A stretch of DNA of 64,000 bases from Gracilimonas sp040882225 (lineage in GTDB: Bacteria > Bacteroidota > Rhodothermia > Balneolales > Balneolaceae): contig JBBEBR010000006.1 in assembly GCA_040882225.1 (NCBI GenBank), positions 62,001 to 126,000 on the forward strand, given 5' to 3'. Positions 1 to 8,907 of the stretch are shown here, piece by piece. The notes under the pieces are model-generated. The model worked only from the letters and a program-made list of their open reading frames with translations. It was not told the origin of the DNA and searched no databases. The position numbers and the translations under genes were made by a program. Each line of letters opens with the position of its first letter. The first letter of the stretch is position 1.

Positions 1-232
1 CAAGTTCAACCTCATTTACAGTGATTTCAAGCTCTTCCAGTTCCACCACAAGTGAGTCTATATTTCCTGAAGCAGACAATATCACCTCTGTATTTGCCTC
101 AAACTCTACTGCTCCGCCCGATGTGAGCCGGTATAACCGCGAACCTAAAACAGAGGCCACAATTAATACAAATACAAGCAGTGTAGAAATAAGCTCGGAT
201 TTCGTTAATGAAAGGTATTTATTTAAATCCAT
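1..232 (-). CDS. mltG: Probable endolytic transglycosylase MltG, N-terminal part (cut by window edge)
   Basis: An open frame reads leftwards from an ATG at 232 to the window edge, giving 77 residues. It begins with a short basic cytoplasmic stretch, one membrane segment (about residues 14-32), then a periplasmic start with the pattern of a lipid-anchored or MltG-like N-terminus (NTEVILSASGNIDSLV, then an acidic helix). MltG proteins have this layout: a single N-terminal transmembrane helix before a LysM-like and a catalytic domain that cleaves nascent peptidoglycan glycan strands. The catalytic part is outside the window, so the family call rests on layout and weak resemblance. It could be another single-pass envelope protein. 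The forward-strand frame over the same bases is a shadow. Confidence 0.45.
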   Translation of the reverse strand, partial: MDLNKYLSLTKSELISTLLVFVLIVASVLGSRLYRLTSGGAVEFEANTEVILSASGNIDSLVVELEELEITVNEVEL

Positions 233-389
233 GTTGAAAGATACAAATTGAAGCGAATGTTAACATTCTAAATATTTATTCATTGAAGGTTTTTCAACGG
301 ATGTTACCACGAAACATTCTATAAATGCCAACGTAATTGTCCGTCGAAGAGCAAAAAATATTTGGATGCTGCAATGCACCAAATGCCCT

Positions 390-428
390 AAAGAAAGAAA
401 ACCCGGGTTATGAAAGGCTCGGGTTTTT
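390..428 (-). terminator. Intrinsic terminator of the HD hydrolase gene
   Basis: Directly after the stop codon (429-431) the minus strand carries AACCCGAG, a loop, CCCGGGTT and a T-rich run (TTTTCTTTCTTT). The plus strand also ends in seven Ts, so the hairpin could work in both directions, but the only gene running into it is the HD protein gene. Confidence 0.7.
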
Positions 429-977
429 TTATTGGTCTCTAAACGTCTCTATCAAAAAAGCTATATGATCGAATAATTCTTTTCCGATTAACTCCGCTCC
501 CTTGCGAATATTTTCACGCGGAACATTCGCCGCAAAATTCAAATCCTTTAATTTTTTTGTCACGGATTTCACCTTCATATCCGCAAATTTATTAGGACGC
601 ATCAGAGAAACGGCGTTCATAAAGCCTGAAATTTCATCACAGGCGAAAAGATACCGTTCAATTTCTGTTTCAGGCTCTTTACCGGTGCGTTCAGGTGCAT
701 GCGCCCGAATCGCTTCTAAGACTTTAACCGAATATCCTTTTTCGGGTAGAATCTCATCAACCGCCTTTTTAGGATGCTCATCGGGAAATTTCTCCCAATC
801 CAAATCATGCAACATTCCTGCTGTCCACCATTGATCAATCTCGTCTTTATTCTTTTCCAATTTTCTCGCATAAGCTTCCATTGCCATGGCTACCATTTCA
901 GAATGAATCCTAAGGCTTTCTCCTTCAACATACTTCCTTAGTAATTCACTCGATTTTTCCCTGTCCTTTTCAATCAT
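429..977 (-). CDS. HD-domain hydrolase
   Basis: A 182-residue soluble protein of the HD superfamily of metal-dependent phosphohydrolases. The metal-binding pattern is visible: His25 (RIHSEM), His57-Asp58 (MLHDLDW), His93 (RAHAPER) and Asp114 (FACDEISG). Families with this short single-domain layout act on nucleotides or small phosphorylated compounds; the substrate cannot be told from sequence. The ATG at 977 is followed by a charged N-terminal helix. The gene stands alone with its own terminator and is divergent from the cytochrome operon that begins at 1088, so the 110-bp gap probably holds both promoters. Confidence 0.8.
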   Translation of the reverse strand: MIEKDREKSSELLRKYVEGESLRIHSEMVAMAMEAYARKLEKNKDEIDQWWTAGMLHDLDWEKFPDEHPKKAVDEILPEKGYSVKVLEAIRAHAPERTGKEPETEIERYLFACDEISGFMNAVSLMRPNKFADMKVKSVTKKLKDLNFAANVPRENIRKGAELIGKELFDHIAFLIETFRDQ

Positions 978-1087
978 TTTTAAATTGGTTTAAGAATAAT
1001 ATTTGCTTTATTGAAGTAAAATCATTTAACATTCTACTAAATATTAACAGTGCTAAATTAAATTTTTAAGCAAGGCTAAATATTAAA

Positions 1088-1498
1088 ATGAAATACTTGC
1101 TCCTTTCCTTAATACTAACAGTTTTTTTGCTGTTTTCTAACTGCATTAATAATATTGAAGATGTTTCGTCAGGAGAGATTATTGACCCCACAGAGATAAG
1201 TTTCTCCGATGACATTCAAACTATATTCAATTCTTCTTGCGGTGGGAGCGGATGCCATATTTCCAATACTACAAATGGTGTAAACCTTTCCACTTATACA
1301 AATGTTTTAAACAGCACAGGTGCGAGTTATGGGTCTGAAATTGTAGTGGCTGGAAATCCCAACGAAAGTCCTTTGGTTGATAAAATTGAGGCAAATCCTA
1401 CTTTTGGCAGCCGGATGCCCCTGAACAAAAGCCCATTATCTCCTACTGAAATCAATAAAATAAAAGCCTGGATTGAAGGTGGCGCGGAGAATAACTAA
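1088..1498 (+). CDS. Lipoprotein-like c-type cytochrome domain protein
   Basis: A 136-residue exported protein. A hydrophobic signal (residues 1-18) ends at Cys19 (LLFSNC), a plausible lipoprotein attachment site though Asn at -1 is atypical. The mature part has a haem-attachment-like motif CGGSGCH (Cys51, Cys56, His57), which is CX4CH rather than the usual CX2CH, and a C-terminal SRMPL (Met110) followed by the helix LSPTEINKIKAWIEGGA, the usual sixth-ligand region of class I domains. This matches the Bacteroidota single-haem domain often found beside YceI and DUF5777 genes. It starts a tight three-gene operon: only 2 bp separate it from the next gene. The electron partner is unknown. Confidence 0.78.
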   Translation: MKYLLLSLILTVFLLFSNCINNIEDVSSGEIIDPTEISFSDDIQTIFNSSCGGSGCHISNTTNGVNLSTYTNVLNSTGASYGSEIVVAGNPNESPLVDKIEANPTFGSRMPLNKSPLSPTEINKIKAWIEGGAENN

Positions 1499-1500
1499 TT

Positions 1501-2046
1501 ATGAGATTATCAAACACTTTACTTCTCTCGATGCTACTCTGTGTAGGTACATTGAATGCTCAAACTTTCCAAACCGAAAGCGGAACAGCTGTTTTTCATT
1601 CACAAGTGCCTCTTCACTCTTTTAGCGGAACTTCTGATCATCTAATAGGAATGATAAATCTCGATGATAACTCTGTCGACTTCTACTTAGATCTTGAGAC
1701 TCTGGAAACAGGAATTGGAAAACGTGACCGGGATATGAGAGAAACCCTGGAAACGGAGGAGTTTCCTTTTGCTGAATTCTTCGGTGAACTAACTTCAGAG
1801 TTTGATATCAATTCAGATGCCGAACAACCGGTTACCGCCTCTGGGAAATTCACCATTCATGGAGTTGAAAATGATATTGAAGTTGAGGGTACTCTTCAAA
1901 AAACCAATGAAGGTTTATTGCTGAAAGCCGACTGGATTTTGTTGCTCAAAGATTATGATATCGAACCTCCAAGCCTGCTGTTTGTAAAAGTAGATCAGGA
2001 ACAAAAGATTGAAATTGAAGCACTCCTAAAACCTGTGGATAATTAA
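1501..2046 (+). CDS. YceI-family periplasmic protein
   Basis: A 181-residue secreted protein with a signal peptide (about 1-20, cut after LNA) followed by a YceI-like lipocalin-fold beta barrel. Family features visible are the early VPLHSFSGTSDHLIG segment, KRDRDMRETLETEEFPFAEF in the middle (helix of YceI proteins) and the late GKFTIHGV strand. YceI proteins bind isoprenoid-type lipids such as polyisoprenoid quinone tails in the periplasm. Second gene of the cytochrome/YceI/DUF5777 operon, 2 bp from each neighbour. Co-occurrence with a cytochrome suggests a redox or lipid-quinone role; that is inference. Confidence 0.85.
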   Translation: MRLSNTLLLSMLLCVGTLNAQTFQTESGTAVFHSQVPLHSFSGTSDHLIGMINLDDNSVDFYLDLETLETGIGKRDRDMRETLETEEFPFAEFFGELTSEFDINSDAEQPVTASGKFTIHGVENDIEVEGTLQKTNEGLLLKADWILLLKDYDIEPPSLLFVKVDQEQKIEIEALLKPVDN

Positions 2047-2048
2047 TT

Positions 2049-2918
2049 ATGCCCTTAAAAAAATTGCCGCTACTCTTTTCGCTGTTGATTCTTCTCCCCC
2101 ATCTTTTATTTGCCCAAATGGAAAGAAAACGCACTGTTCAGGATGGACCTGTTGAAGATATATTCTTATCTGGAAGTTTGATAGGAATGAGCACCGTTTC
2201 TGCTCTTCCCCAGAGAAATATGAATACGATGGTCATGCATAATTTTGGATTGATTTCCGGTGGCATTAACGACTTTTTTGGCATTGATGTCGGCGCCACT
2301 GTACGTTTGGGAATTGATTATGGACTCACCGATAAACTGGATATTGGAATCGGAAGAACAAGCAGAGAAAACATGGTGGATTTGAGGTTAAAGTACCTCC
2401 TCCTTCAACAGCTTAAATCTGATAAAGTACCTTTTCAAATAGCTTTAAAAGGTGATATCGGTATCAATACGGAAAGAGAAAACCGGTTCGATTTTACTTT
2501 TAAGGAACGGCTGAATTTTCTTGGTTCGGTGATGATCGCTCGAAAATTTAACAATCAGTTTAGCCTTCAGTTAGCTCCCATGATTTCCCATTTCAATACC
2601 GTTGTACTGGAAAATTCAACGGATGAATTAAATCACACGATATTCGGAATTGGGATTGGCGGGCGATACAAATGGAGTCAACGAAATTCGGTCGCTTTTG
2701 AATATTTGCCCGTGATCGGAGAACGAAATTTAGGTACCAAAAATCATGCGGCTGTCTCCTACGAAATCGACACGGGCGGACATGTATTTCAAATCTTCTT
2801 AATGTCTGGCCAATGGTTTACCGAACAGCATTTGCTTGCCAGAACCGACACCAATATTTCTGATTTAGAATTCCGAATTGGTTTCAATATCAATCGATTA
2901 TTTAGTTTGGGAAAATAG
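2049..2918 (+). CDS. DUF5777-type outer-membrane beta-barrel protein
   Basis: A 289-residue protein with a clear signal peptide (1-22, ending LLFAQ) and no further membrane helices. The mature part has repeated alternating aromatic/polar strands (for example LRLKYLLLQQ, FQIALKGDIGI, VAFEYLPVIG), typical of an outer-membrane barrel. DUF5777 proteins normally follow a YceI gene and a haem-domain gene in Bacteroidota, exactly the arrangement here, with a 2-bp gap after yceI. The function of the family is not known. No terminator was recognised in the 158-bp gap after it. Confidence 0.8.
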   Translation: MPLKKLPLLFSLLILLPHLLFAQMERKRTVQDGPVEDIFLSGSLIGMSTVSALPQRNMNTMVMHNFGLISGGINDFFGIDVGATVRLGIDYGLTDKLDIGIGRTSRENMVDLRLKYLLLQQLKSDKVPFQIALKGDIGINTERENRFDFTFKERLNFLGSVMIARKFNNQFSLQLAPMISHFNTVVLENSTDELNHTIFGIGIGGRYKWSQRNSVAFEYLPVIGERNLGTKNHAAVSYEIDTGGHVFQIFLMSGQWFTEQHLLARTDTNISDLEFRIGFNINRLFSLGK

Positions 2919-3076
2919 CCTCCCTCCTTATAAATATGCCACAAGATGAAGATCTGTAAATTCTGAGCATTTAATACAGAAAAGACACCAGATAATTTTA
3001 ATTATCGCTTCATTTGGCATCTATAAACAATTACTTTCCGATTGTAAATTTCCCAAAATTATAAAACACACCGGCT

Positions 3077-5101
3077 ATGGTATTTGCGGTTAGTCTTCCG
3101 TTTTTGAATGAAATTGTTGCCCTGTTTCTTGTAAGTGTGCTCATCGCCTATATTTGTTATCGCATTAAATTAGTGCCTATAGCCGGATTTTTAATTGCCG
3201 GTGTAATAATCGGCCCAAATGCATTGGCGTTAGTTCAAGATCAGGAATTGGTAAACATGCTGGCTGAAATTGGCATCATTTTACTGCTTTTCACCATTGG
3301 TATTGAATTCAGCTTAGAGAAATTATCCCGCATCCGTAACGCAATTTTTGTGGGCGGCGGGTTACAGGTTTTGTTGAGTGTTGCCGCTGTAGTGGGGATT
3401 TTACTCTTTTTTGAAGTGGACTGGAAAGTCAGCATTTATACCGGCTTCCTCGTCGCTTTAAGCAGTACGGCAATCATTCTTGGATTATTAAGTGAACAAA
3501 GAAAAACCGACACTCCTGTTGGGCGGTTGTCTTTAGCCGTACTTATTTTTCAGGATTTCGCCATTATCGTGATGGTTTTACTAATCCCAATTCTTTCTGG
3601 CGAAAGTGACTCCACCAGCGATATTTTCCTCATCCTTGGAAAAGCCGTTCTTCTCATTGCCGTTGTAATTGTATTAGCCCAGAAAATCGTCCCCTGGATT
3701 TTGGAGAAAGTTGCTCAAACACGCCGTCAGGAATTATTTATTCTTACGGTGATGGCCATTTGCTTTGGAACGGCCGCATTAACAAATCTTGCTGAAGTCA
3801 GCCTTGCCCTTGGCGCTTTTCTTGCAGGATTAGTTGTGAGTGAAAGCCACTATAGTGATCATGCGCTCAGCGAAATTCTTCCTCTGAAAACCATTTTTAG
3901 TGCAGTATTTTTTGTTTCTGTGGGGATGTTGCTCAATCTGGAATTTGTGCTCGAATACCCAATTTTGCTGTTAAGTATTGCCGTGGGAATCCTGCTCCTT
4001 AAATTCATTTTAACTTCCATAAGTTTGCTAACTCTTGGATATCCCATTCGAATAGCTGCCGCTTCAGGATTGATTCTTTCACAAATTGGAGAATTCTCTT
4101 TTGTGCTTGAACGGGCTGGGCGAACCGCGGGATTAACTCCCGGTGGATTTGGCGAAATCGGTTCCCAAACATTTATCGCCGTCTCTGTTCTACTTATGCT
4201 ACTCACTCCCCTGTTTCTCCATATAAGTCCGGCAATTGGAAATATGCTGGCAAAAACCCCCCTAAAATATCTTGGGCAAAAAAGACAAGAAGCCAAGCCC
4301 GAAGATAAAGTAGATTTAGAAGATCATGTAATTTTAGTTGGGTTTGGTCCCGCCGGACGAAACCTTGCCCGGGTGTTCTCTGAAACCGGGATTCCATTTG
4401 TGGTCATAGAATTAAATCCGCAATCGGTTAATGAGATGCGAGAAAATAATATTCCCGCCCTTTATGGGGATGCTTCCCGCACTCATATCCTTGAGCATGC
4501 ACAAATTTATAAAGCAAAATTGTGCGTTATAGCTATCAATGATCCGGATGTAAACCCGAGAATTATCAAGCTGGCAAAATACCTCAACCCAACCATTCAG
4601 ATAATTGTGCGCACGAGATATCTTGCGGAAGCCGATTTTCTGAAGGAATCTGGAGCTGATGTAGTAGTACCTGAAGAAATGGAAACTACTGTCCGGCTTT
4701 TCTCAAGTGTACTGAAAGCATATATGATTCCTGATGAAGAAGTAGACCAGCAAATTCAGGAGTTAAGAGCTGAAGATTATCAAATAATGCGGGGAAGCAT
4801 TCAGGAAGCACACCTTATGGTGCTTAAAGGACTCGACGAAGAAGGACTCCATACCCGTGCCGTGGTGGTTCGGGAAGGTTCACAGGCCGCTGGAAAAACG
4901 TTAGCAAAACTCGCGCTCCGAAATAAATACCAAATTACGATACTTGCTGTGAATCGTAGCGGTAAAACAATAGGAAATCCGGCTGGTGATTTTCTCTTGC
5001 AAAACGGAGATAGGTTGGTGATGGTTGGCCTCGCAAGTCGCTTTGCCGATGCGGCTGAAATCTTCAGGGAAGATAAAAACCCTGATGAATTTATTGATTG
5101 A
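3077..5101 (+). CDS. CPA2-family K+ (Na+)/H+ antiporter with RCK domains (KefB/YbaL type)
   Basis: A 674-residue integral membrane transporter. Residues about 7-385 form some 12-13 membrane helices of a Na+/H+-exchanger domain, with IGIILLLFTIGIEFSL and LALGAFLAGLVVSE matching conserved CPA2 segments. A TrkA-N/RCK nucleotide-binding domain begins near residue 414 (VILVGFGPAGRNLA, a GxGxxG fold), and a TrkA-C domain occupies about 590-665. The protein should exchange a monovalent cation for protons under control of a cytosolic ligand. It is convergent with a second antiporter gene, 25 bp away, so the two form a cation-homeostasis pair without sharing a transcript. Confidence 0.9.
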   Translation: MVFAVSLPFLNEIVALFLVSVLIAYICYRIKLVPIAGFLIAGVIIGPNALALVQDQELVNMLAEIGIILLLFTIGIEFSLEKLSRIRNAIFVGGGLQVLLSVAAVVGILLFFEVDWKVSIYTGFLVALSSTAIILGLLSEQRKTDTPVGRLSLAVLIFQDFAIIVMVLLIPILSGESDSTSDIFLILGKAVLLIAVVIVLAQKIVPWILEKVAQTRRQELFILTVMAICFGTAALTNLAEVSLALGAFLAGLVVSESHYSDHALSEILPLKTIFSAVFFVSVGMLLNLEFVLEYPILLLSIAVGILLLKFILTSISLLTLGYPIRIAAASGLILSQIGEFSFVLERAGRTAGLTPGGFGEIGSQTFIAVSVLLMLLTPLFLHISPAIGNMLAKTPLKYLGQKRQEAKPEDKVDLEDHVILVGFGPAGRNLARVFSETGIPFVVIELNPQSVNEMRENNIPALYGDASRTHILEHAQIYKAKLCVIAINDPDVNPRIIKLAKYLNPTIQIIVRTRYLAEADFLKESGADVVVPEEMETTVRLFSSVLKAYMIPDEEVDQQIQELRAEDYQIMRGSIQEAHLMVLKGLDEEGLHTRAVVVREGSQAAGKTLAKLALRNKYQITILAVNRSGKTIGNPAGDFLLQNGDRLVMVGLASRFADAAEIFREDKNPDEFID

Positions 5102-5126
5102 TTTTGAGGAATGTCCCGCTCAGTTT

Positions 5127-6587
5127 TTAACCTATTCTTTTTAAAGTGGCTCTGATGGTTCGCATCAATTCTTTATTAGCAAGAACAAGCAACTTATCAT
5201 TAGCCTGAATTTCGGTAGTTCCTCTGGGTACAATAAATTTACCCTCTCTGTTGATGATAACGATTAGTGAGGTTTCCGGCAGTTTTAATTCAACTACCTG
5301 TTTTCCAATAGCAGCATCCCCTTCTTCCATCTCTATCTCCTTCAAAGCACTTTTGGTATCTATTGAGGGTTCAAATTCGATAGGAAATTTAGTTTTTCTC
5401 TGAACTGGGGAATCCACATGTAATTTTCTTGCAATCCAGGGAATTGTGGGGCCTTGAATAAGTACTGAAGTAACCACCACAAAAAATACAATACTGAAAA
5501 TCAATTCTGCATTTTGTATTCCCGCAACTAACGGAAATGTTGCCATGATGATAGGAACCGCTCCTCTTAATCCCGTCCAGGAAACCATCAGCTTTCCCCT
5601 GGTTTTTTGCTTAGAAAACATTAAAGAAGTAAATACACTCAGTGGCCGGGCAATCAAAATCAATACCAGCGCTATCAACAATCCTTCAAATGAAATAGCT
5701 AAAATCTGGTTAGGAAAAACCAGCAAACCAAGTGTCAGGAACATAGCTATTTGCATAAGCCAGCCTATTCCATCAAAAAAATTGGTTAAACTTCGCCGGT
5801 GGATAAAATTCGAGTTTCCCAAAACTAAACCAGCTACATACACTGCTAAAAACCCACTCCCCCCGAGTAAATCAGTTGCGCCATAAACTAAGGGCACAAA
5901 TGAAAGAGTAAATACCGGATAAAGCCCATCATACCCTAAATTAATACTGTTTATGCTCCAGGTTATGATTCTACCAAGAACATATCCCGCTAATAAACCC
6001 ACAGAAATCTGTTGCAAAAAAAGCAGTAACAAAGAAGTGCCATCAAAGTCTGGCAAGGTGAGGAGCTGTATTAAACCTATTGTCAGGAAAATGGCCATCG
6101 GATCGTTTGTACCCGATTCAAACTCCATCAGTTCTTTAAGGCGGTATTTAAACCCTATTGCCTTTGAACGAAGTACTGAGAAAACCGCAGCCGCATCCGT
6201 AGAAGAAACAATCGCTCCAAGTAAAATGCCTTCCAATAAACTAAAATTGAGCAGCCAATAGGCAAAAAATCCGACCACTAATGCGCTTATTAACACTCCT
6301 AAAGTGGAAAGTGAAATACCGATTGCAACCACGGAACGAACTTTTTTCCACTGGGTTTCTAAGCCACCAGCAAATAGAATAAAAATCAATGCGATAACGC
6401 CAATCGATTGAGCTTTTTCATAATCATCAAAATAAATTAGATTAAGCCCGTCTGAACCAAAGAACATTCCAATTGCCAGAAAAATCAGAAGTGCGGGTAT
6501 GCCGAAACGATCAGATAATTTGCTTGAAAATATGCTTAACAATAAAAGAACTGCGGTGATTAATAAGTAGATAGAAATAGTGGTCAT
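5127..6587 (-). CDS. CPA1-family K+/Na+:H+ antiporter with TrkA-C domain (CvrA/NhaP2 type)
   Basis: A 486-residue membrane antiporter. About 12 helices (residues 5-390) include LIFILFAGGLETQW and the ion-site segment GAIVSSTDAAAVFSVL and FESGTNDPMAIF, typical of NhaP/CvrA proteins. A soluble TrkA-C domain follows (about 400-480; KLLVLANKE). Proteins of this type extrude K+ or Na+ in exchange for protons and support volume and pH control. The ATG at 6587 gives a membrane helix at once, as expected. It is convergent with the RCK-bearing antiporter and divergent from mtaB; the 149-bp gap 6588-6736 should contain two promoters. Confidence 0.9.
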   Translation of the reverse strand: MTTISIYLLITAVLLLLSIFSSKLSDRFGIPALLIFLAIGMFFGSDGLNLIYFDDYEKAQSIGVIALIFILFAGGLETQWKKVRSVVAIGISLSTLGVLISALVVGFFAYWLLNFSLLEGILLGAIVSSTDAAAVFSVLRSKAIGFKYRLKELMEFESGTNDPMAIFLTIGLIQLLTLPDFDGTSLLLLFLQQISVGLLAGYVLGRIITWSINSINLGYDGLYPVFTLSFVPLVYGATDLLGGSGFLAVYVAGLVLGNSNFIHRRSLTNFFDGIGWLMQIAMFLTLGLLVFPNQILAISFEGLLIALVLILIARPLSVFTSLMFSKQKTRGKLMVSWTGLRGAVPIIMATFPLVAGIQNAELIFSIVFFVVVTSVLIQGPTIPWIARKLHVDSPVQRKTKFPIEFEPSIDTKSALKEIEMEEGDAAIGKQVVELKLPETSLIVIINREGKFIVPRGTTEIQANDKLLVLANKELMRTIRATLKRIG

Positions 6588-6736
6588 GCAGTATTTTTTT
6601 GGTGATTAAGAAGCAATTATAAATGCTCTCAGCTATTATTCAAAATTTGGAACAGTAGCGAATAAGATAATAAAGACGTTTCTCATTACATTAACTATTT
6701 CTCGATTCACCTTTCTATTATTCCTATCTTTTGGCC

Positions 6737-8077
6737 ATGAAGAAAGTAGCGTTCGAAACATTAGGCTGTAAACTCAACTTCTCCGAAACCTCCTCCATGC
6801 GACGAGAATTTGCTAATCAGGGATTTGAAATTCGGGAATTTGATGATAAAGCCGATATCTACATCGTAAATACTTGCTCGGTTACCAACAATGCAAACAG
6901 CGCCTGCCGGCAAACGGTGCGTCAGGCTTTGCGGAGAAATCCTGATGCTTTTGTAGCGGTTGTTGGTTGTTACGCTCAGCTTGAGCCCGAAGAAATCGCT
7001 GAAATTGAAGGCGTGGATGTAGTTTTAGGCGCTAAAGATAAATTCAAACTGCTCGATTTATTTGATGATTTTGCCAAGCAAGAAAAGACCATCATCCATA
7101 CTTCCGATGTAAATGAAGCGGTAGATTTTCATAACGCTTTTTCTTCGGACGACAGAACCCGCGCATTCCTCAAAATTCAGGATGGGTGCAATTATAAATG
7201 TTCCTTTTGCACCATCCCTCTCGCCCGCGGAAAAAGCCGCAGCGCCAAGATTGACACAGTAGTTCGAAATGCCGAACAGCTCGTTTCTGAAGGCTTCAAA
7301 GAAGTGATTATTACGGGTGTAAATGCCGGAGATTTCGGCTATGGAACCGATGAAAATTTCCATCAACTTTTGCAGGCGCTTGATTTGGTGGAAGGATTGA
7401 AAAGAATCCGCGTCTCTTCTATTGAGCCAAATTTATTAAATGAAGACATTATTCGTTTTGCGGCCGAATCAAAGAAATTACAGCCACATTTCCACATCCC
7501 TCTTCAAAGCGGAAGCGATGACATGCTTAAATTGATGCGCCGCCGATATAAATCGGACCTGTATCGTAGTAGGGTTGAATTAATCCGGGAACTGATGCCG
7601 GACGCCTGCATTGGCGTTGATGTAATTACCGGCCATCCCGGAGAAACGGACGAGCTTTTCCAGGAATCATTTGATTTTATCGACAGCCTCGACATTTCCT
7701 ATCTGCATGTATTCACTTATTCTGAACGCCCGAATACTCATGCACTGACTTTAAAGCCTGTAATTGATCATCAAATAAGAAAGAAAAGAACGCATAAACT
7801 TCGTCGGCTGTCCGCTAAAAAACGATTCGATTTTGATAGCCGCTGGATTGGTGATTCACGTCCCACACTTTTCGAGGAAGAGAACAAAGACGGTTTCATT
7901 CATGGCTGGACAGATAACTACGTGCGTGTAGCCGTTCCTTTTAGTCCACGATTGGCTAATACTATTCAGCAAGTGGAAATTGGCAAGCGAAGCAAAGAAG
8001 GATTTCATTTTGGGAAACTTCCGGAGAATATTCTTTCAGAAGAAAAAGTAATTAAGGAGTTAATCTCGAATGCCTGA
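6737..8077 (+). CDS. mtaB: tRNA t6A37 methylthiotransferase MtaB
   Basis: A 446-residue radical-SAM methylthiotransferase, which converts t6A to ms2t6A at position 37 of ANN-decoding tRNAs. The N-terminal UPF0004 domain supplies three cluster cysteines (TLGCKLN, NTCSVT, VGCYAQ), the second cluster motif CNYKCSFC lies at about residues 151-158, and a TRAM-like C-terminal domain closes the protein. CKLN rather than CQMN in the first motif marks MtaB rather than MiaB or RimO. The ATG at 6737 gives MKKVAFETLG, the normal family start; an in-frame TTG two codons upstream is not needed. It overlaps the UDG gene by 8 bp, so the two are co-transcribed. Confidence 0.93.
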   Translation: MKKVAFETLGCKLNFSETSSMRREFANQGFEIREFDDKADIYIVNTCSVTNNANSACRQTVRQALRRNPDAFVAVVGCYAQLEPEEIAEIEGVDVVLGAKDKFKLLDLFDDFAKQEKTIIHTSDVNEAVDFHNAFSSDDRTRAFLKIQDGCNYKCSFCTIPLARGKSRSAKIDTVVRNAEQLVSEGFKEVIITGVNAGDFGYGTDENFHQLLQALDLVEGLKRIRVSSIEPNLLNEDIIRFAAESKKLQPHFHIPLQSGSDDMLKLMRRRYKSDLYRSRVELIRELMPDACIGVDVITGHPGETDELFQESFDFIDSLDISYLHVFTYSERPNTHALTLKPVIDHQIRKKRTHKLRRLSAKKRFDFDSRWIGDSRPTLFEEENKDGFIHGWTDNYVRVAVPFSPRLANTIQQVEIGKRSKEGFHFGKLPENILSEEKVIKELISNA

Positions 8078-8858
8078 TTCCAAAGATATAATTGACCGGG
8101 CAACGCGATTCATCCAGCAACAGCGTGAGATGTATGGGGATTTCTCAACCGCTTTTGAAGCTTCGACATCACCTGAAGAAAAAAAGTTCTCTGAGCCTGA
8201 AAATAGTAATTCAGGCTCCACTCCCATCACTCCGGGAAAAATAGAAAATTCACCCAAAACCGAACCTATGCCTGATGCCGCACAGTTAATTGCGAACTGT
8301 AAGACCTGCGATGAATTAAAAAAATTATGTGAAAATGCAGAAGAATTAAGAACGGATTTAGCAAATACGAATTTGGTATTCGGCGGGGGAAATCCCAATG
8401 CAGATTTGATGATTGTGGGGGAAGCTCCCGGGGCTAAAGAGGATGAACTTGGGCTTCCATTTGTAGGCAGATCCGGTAAATTATTGGATGACATTCTCAA
8501 AGCGATTGGTTTTAGCAGGGAAGAAATATTTATATCTAATATTTTGAAGCATCGCCCGCCGGAAAACCGCAATCCAACCACCGAAGAACGTCAAAGAAGT
8601 TTGCCTTATCTGTTACGACAAATTGAACTGATTGACCCAAAACTCATCTTATGTGTGGGGAAAGTTCCGGGAACTACTCTACTGGGAAAAGAGGAAGCAT
8701 TAAAAAATATGCGGCAGAAATTTCATCCCTTCCACGGCCGCGAGTTGATGGTAACCTATCACCCTGCCGCTCTTCTTCGAAACCCACACTTCAAACGCCC
8801 CACCTGGGAAGATGTACAGATGCTACGAAAAAGATATGATGAGCTTGTGGGGAGTTGA
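8070..8858 (+). CDS. Uracil-DNA glycosylase, family 4-like, with incomplete Fe-S cysteine set
   Basis: A 262-residue enzyme of the uracil-DNA glycosylase superfamily that removes uracil from DNA. Visible motifs are GEAPGAKEDELGLPFVG (motif A, about 116-132) and HPAALLRNP (motif B). Family 4 members hold a 4Fe-4S cluster with four cysteines. The first CXXC is present (Cys77, Cys80), but the third and fourth positions are His161 (LKHRPPENRNP) and Ser177 (QRSLPYL), spaced 16 residues apart exactly as the cysteines are in Thermus UDGa. An acidic, poorly conserved 70-residue N-terminus precedes the domain. The start overlaps mtaB by 8 bp. The fold call is firm; cluster binding is doubtful. Confidence 0.88.
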   Translation: MPDSKDIIDRATRFIQQQREMYGDFSTAFEASTSPEEKKFSEPENSNSGSTPITPGKIENSPKTEPMPDAAQLIANCKTCDELKKLCENAEELRTDLANTNLVFGGGNPNADLMIVGEAPGAKEDELGLPFVGRSGKLLDDILKAIGFSREEIFISNILKHRPPENRNPTTEERQRSLPYLLRQIELIDPKLILCVGKVPGTTLLGKEEALKNMRQKFHPFHGRELMVTYHPAALLRNPHFKRPTWEDVQMLRKRYDELVGS

Positions 8859-8907
8859 TCTTAAATTCAAGATTAAAGATTAAAAATTCAAGATTTTGGA
8901 TCTCAGT

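Noticed and set aside
21..251. Plus-strand 76-codon Ser/Thr-rich frame
   Set aside because: It is the opposite strand of the N-terminal coding part of the probable mltG gene and has no protein-like features.
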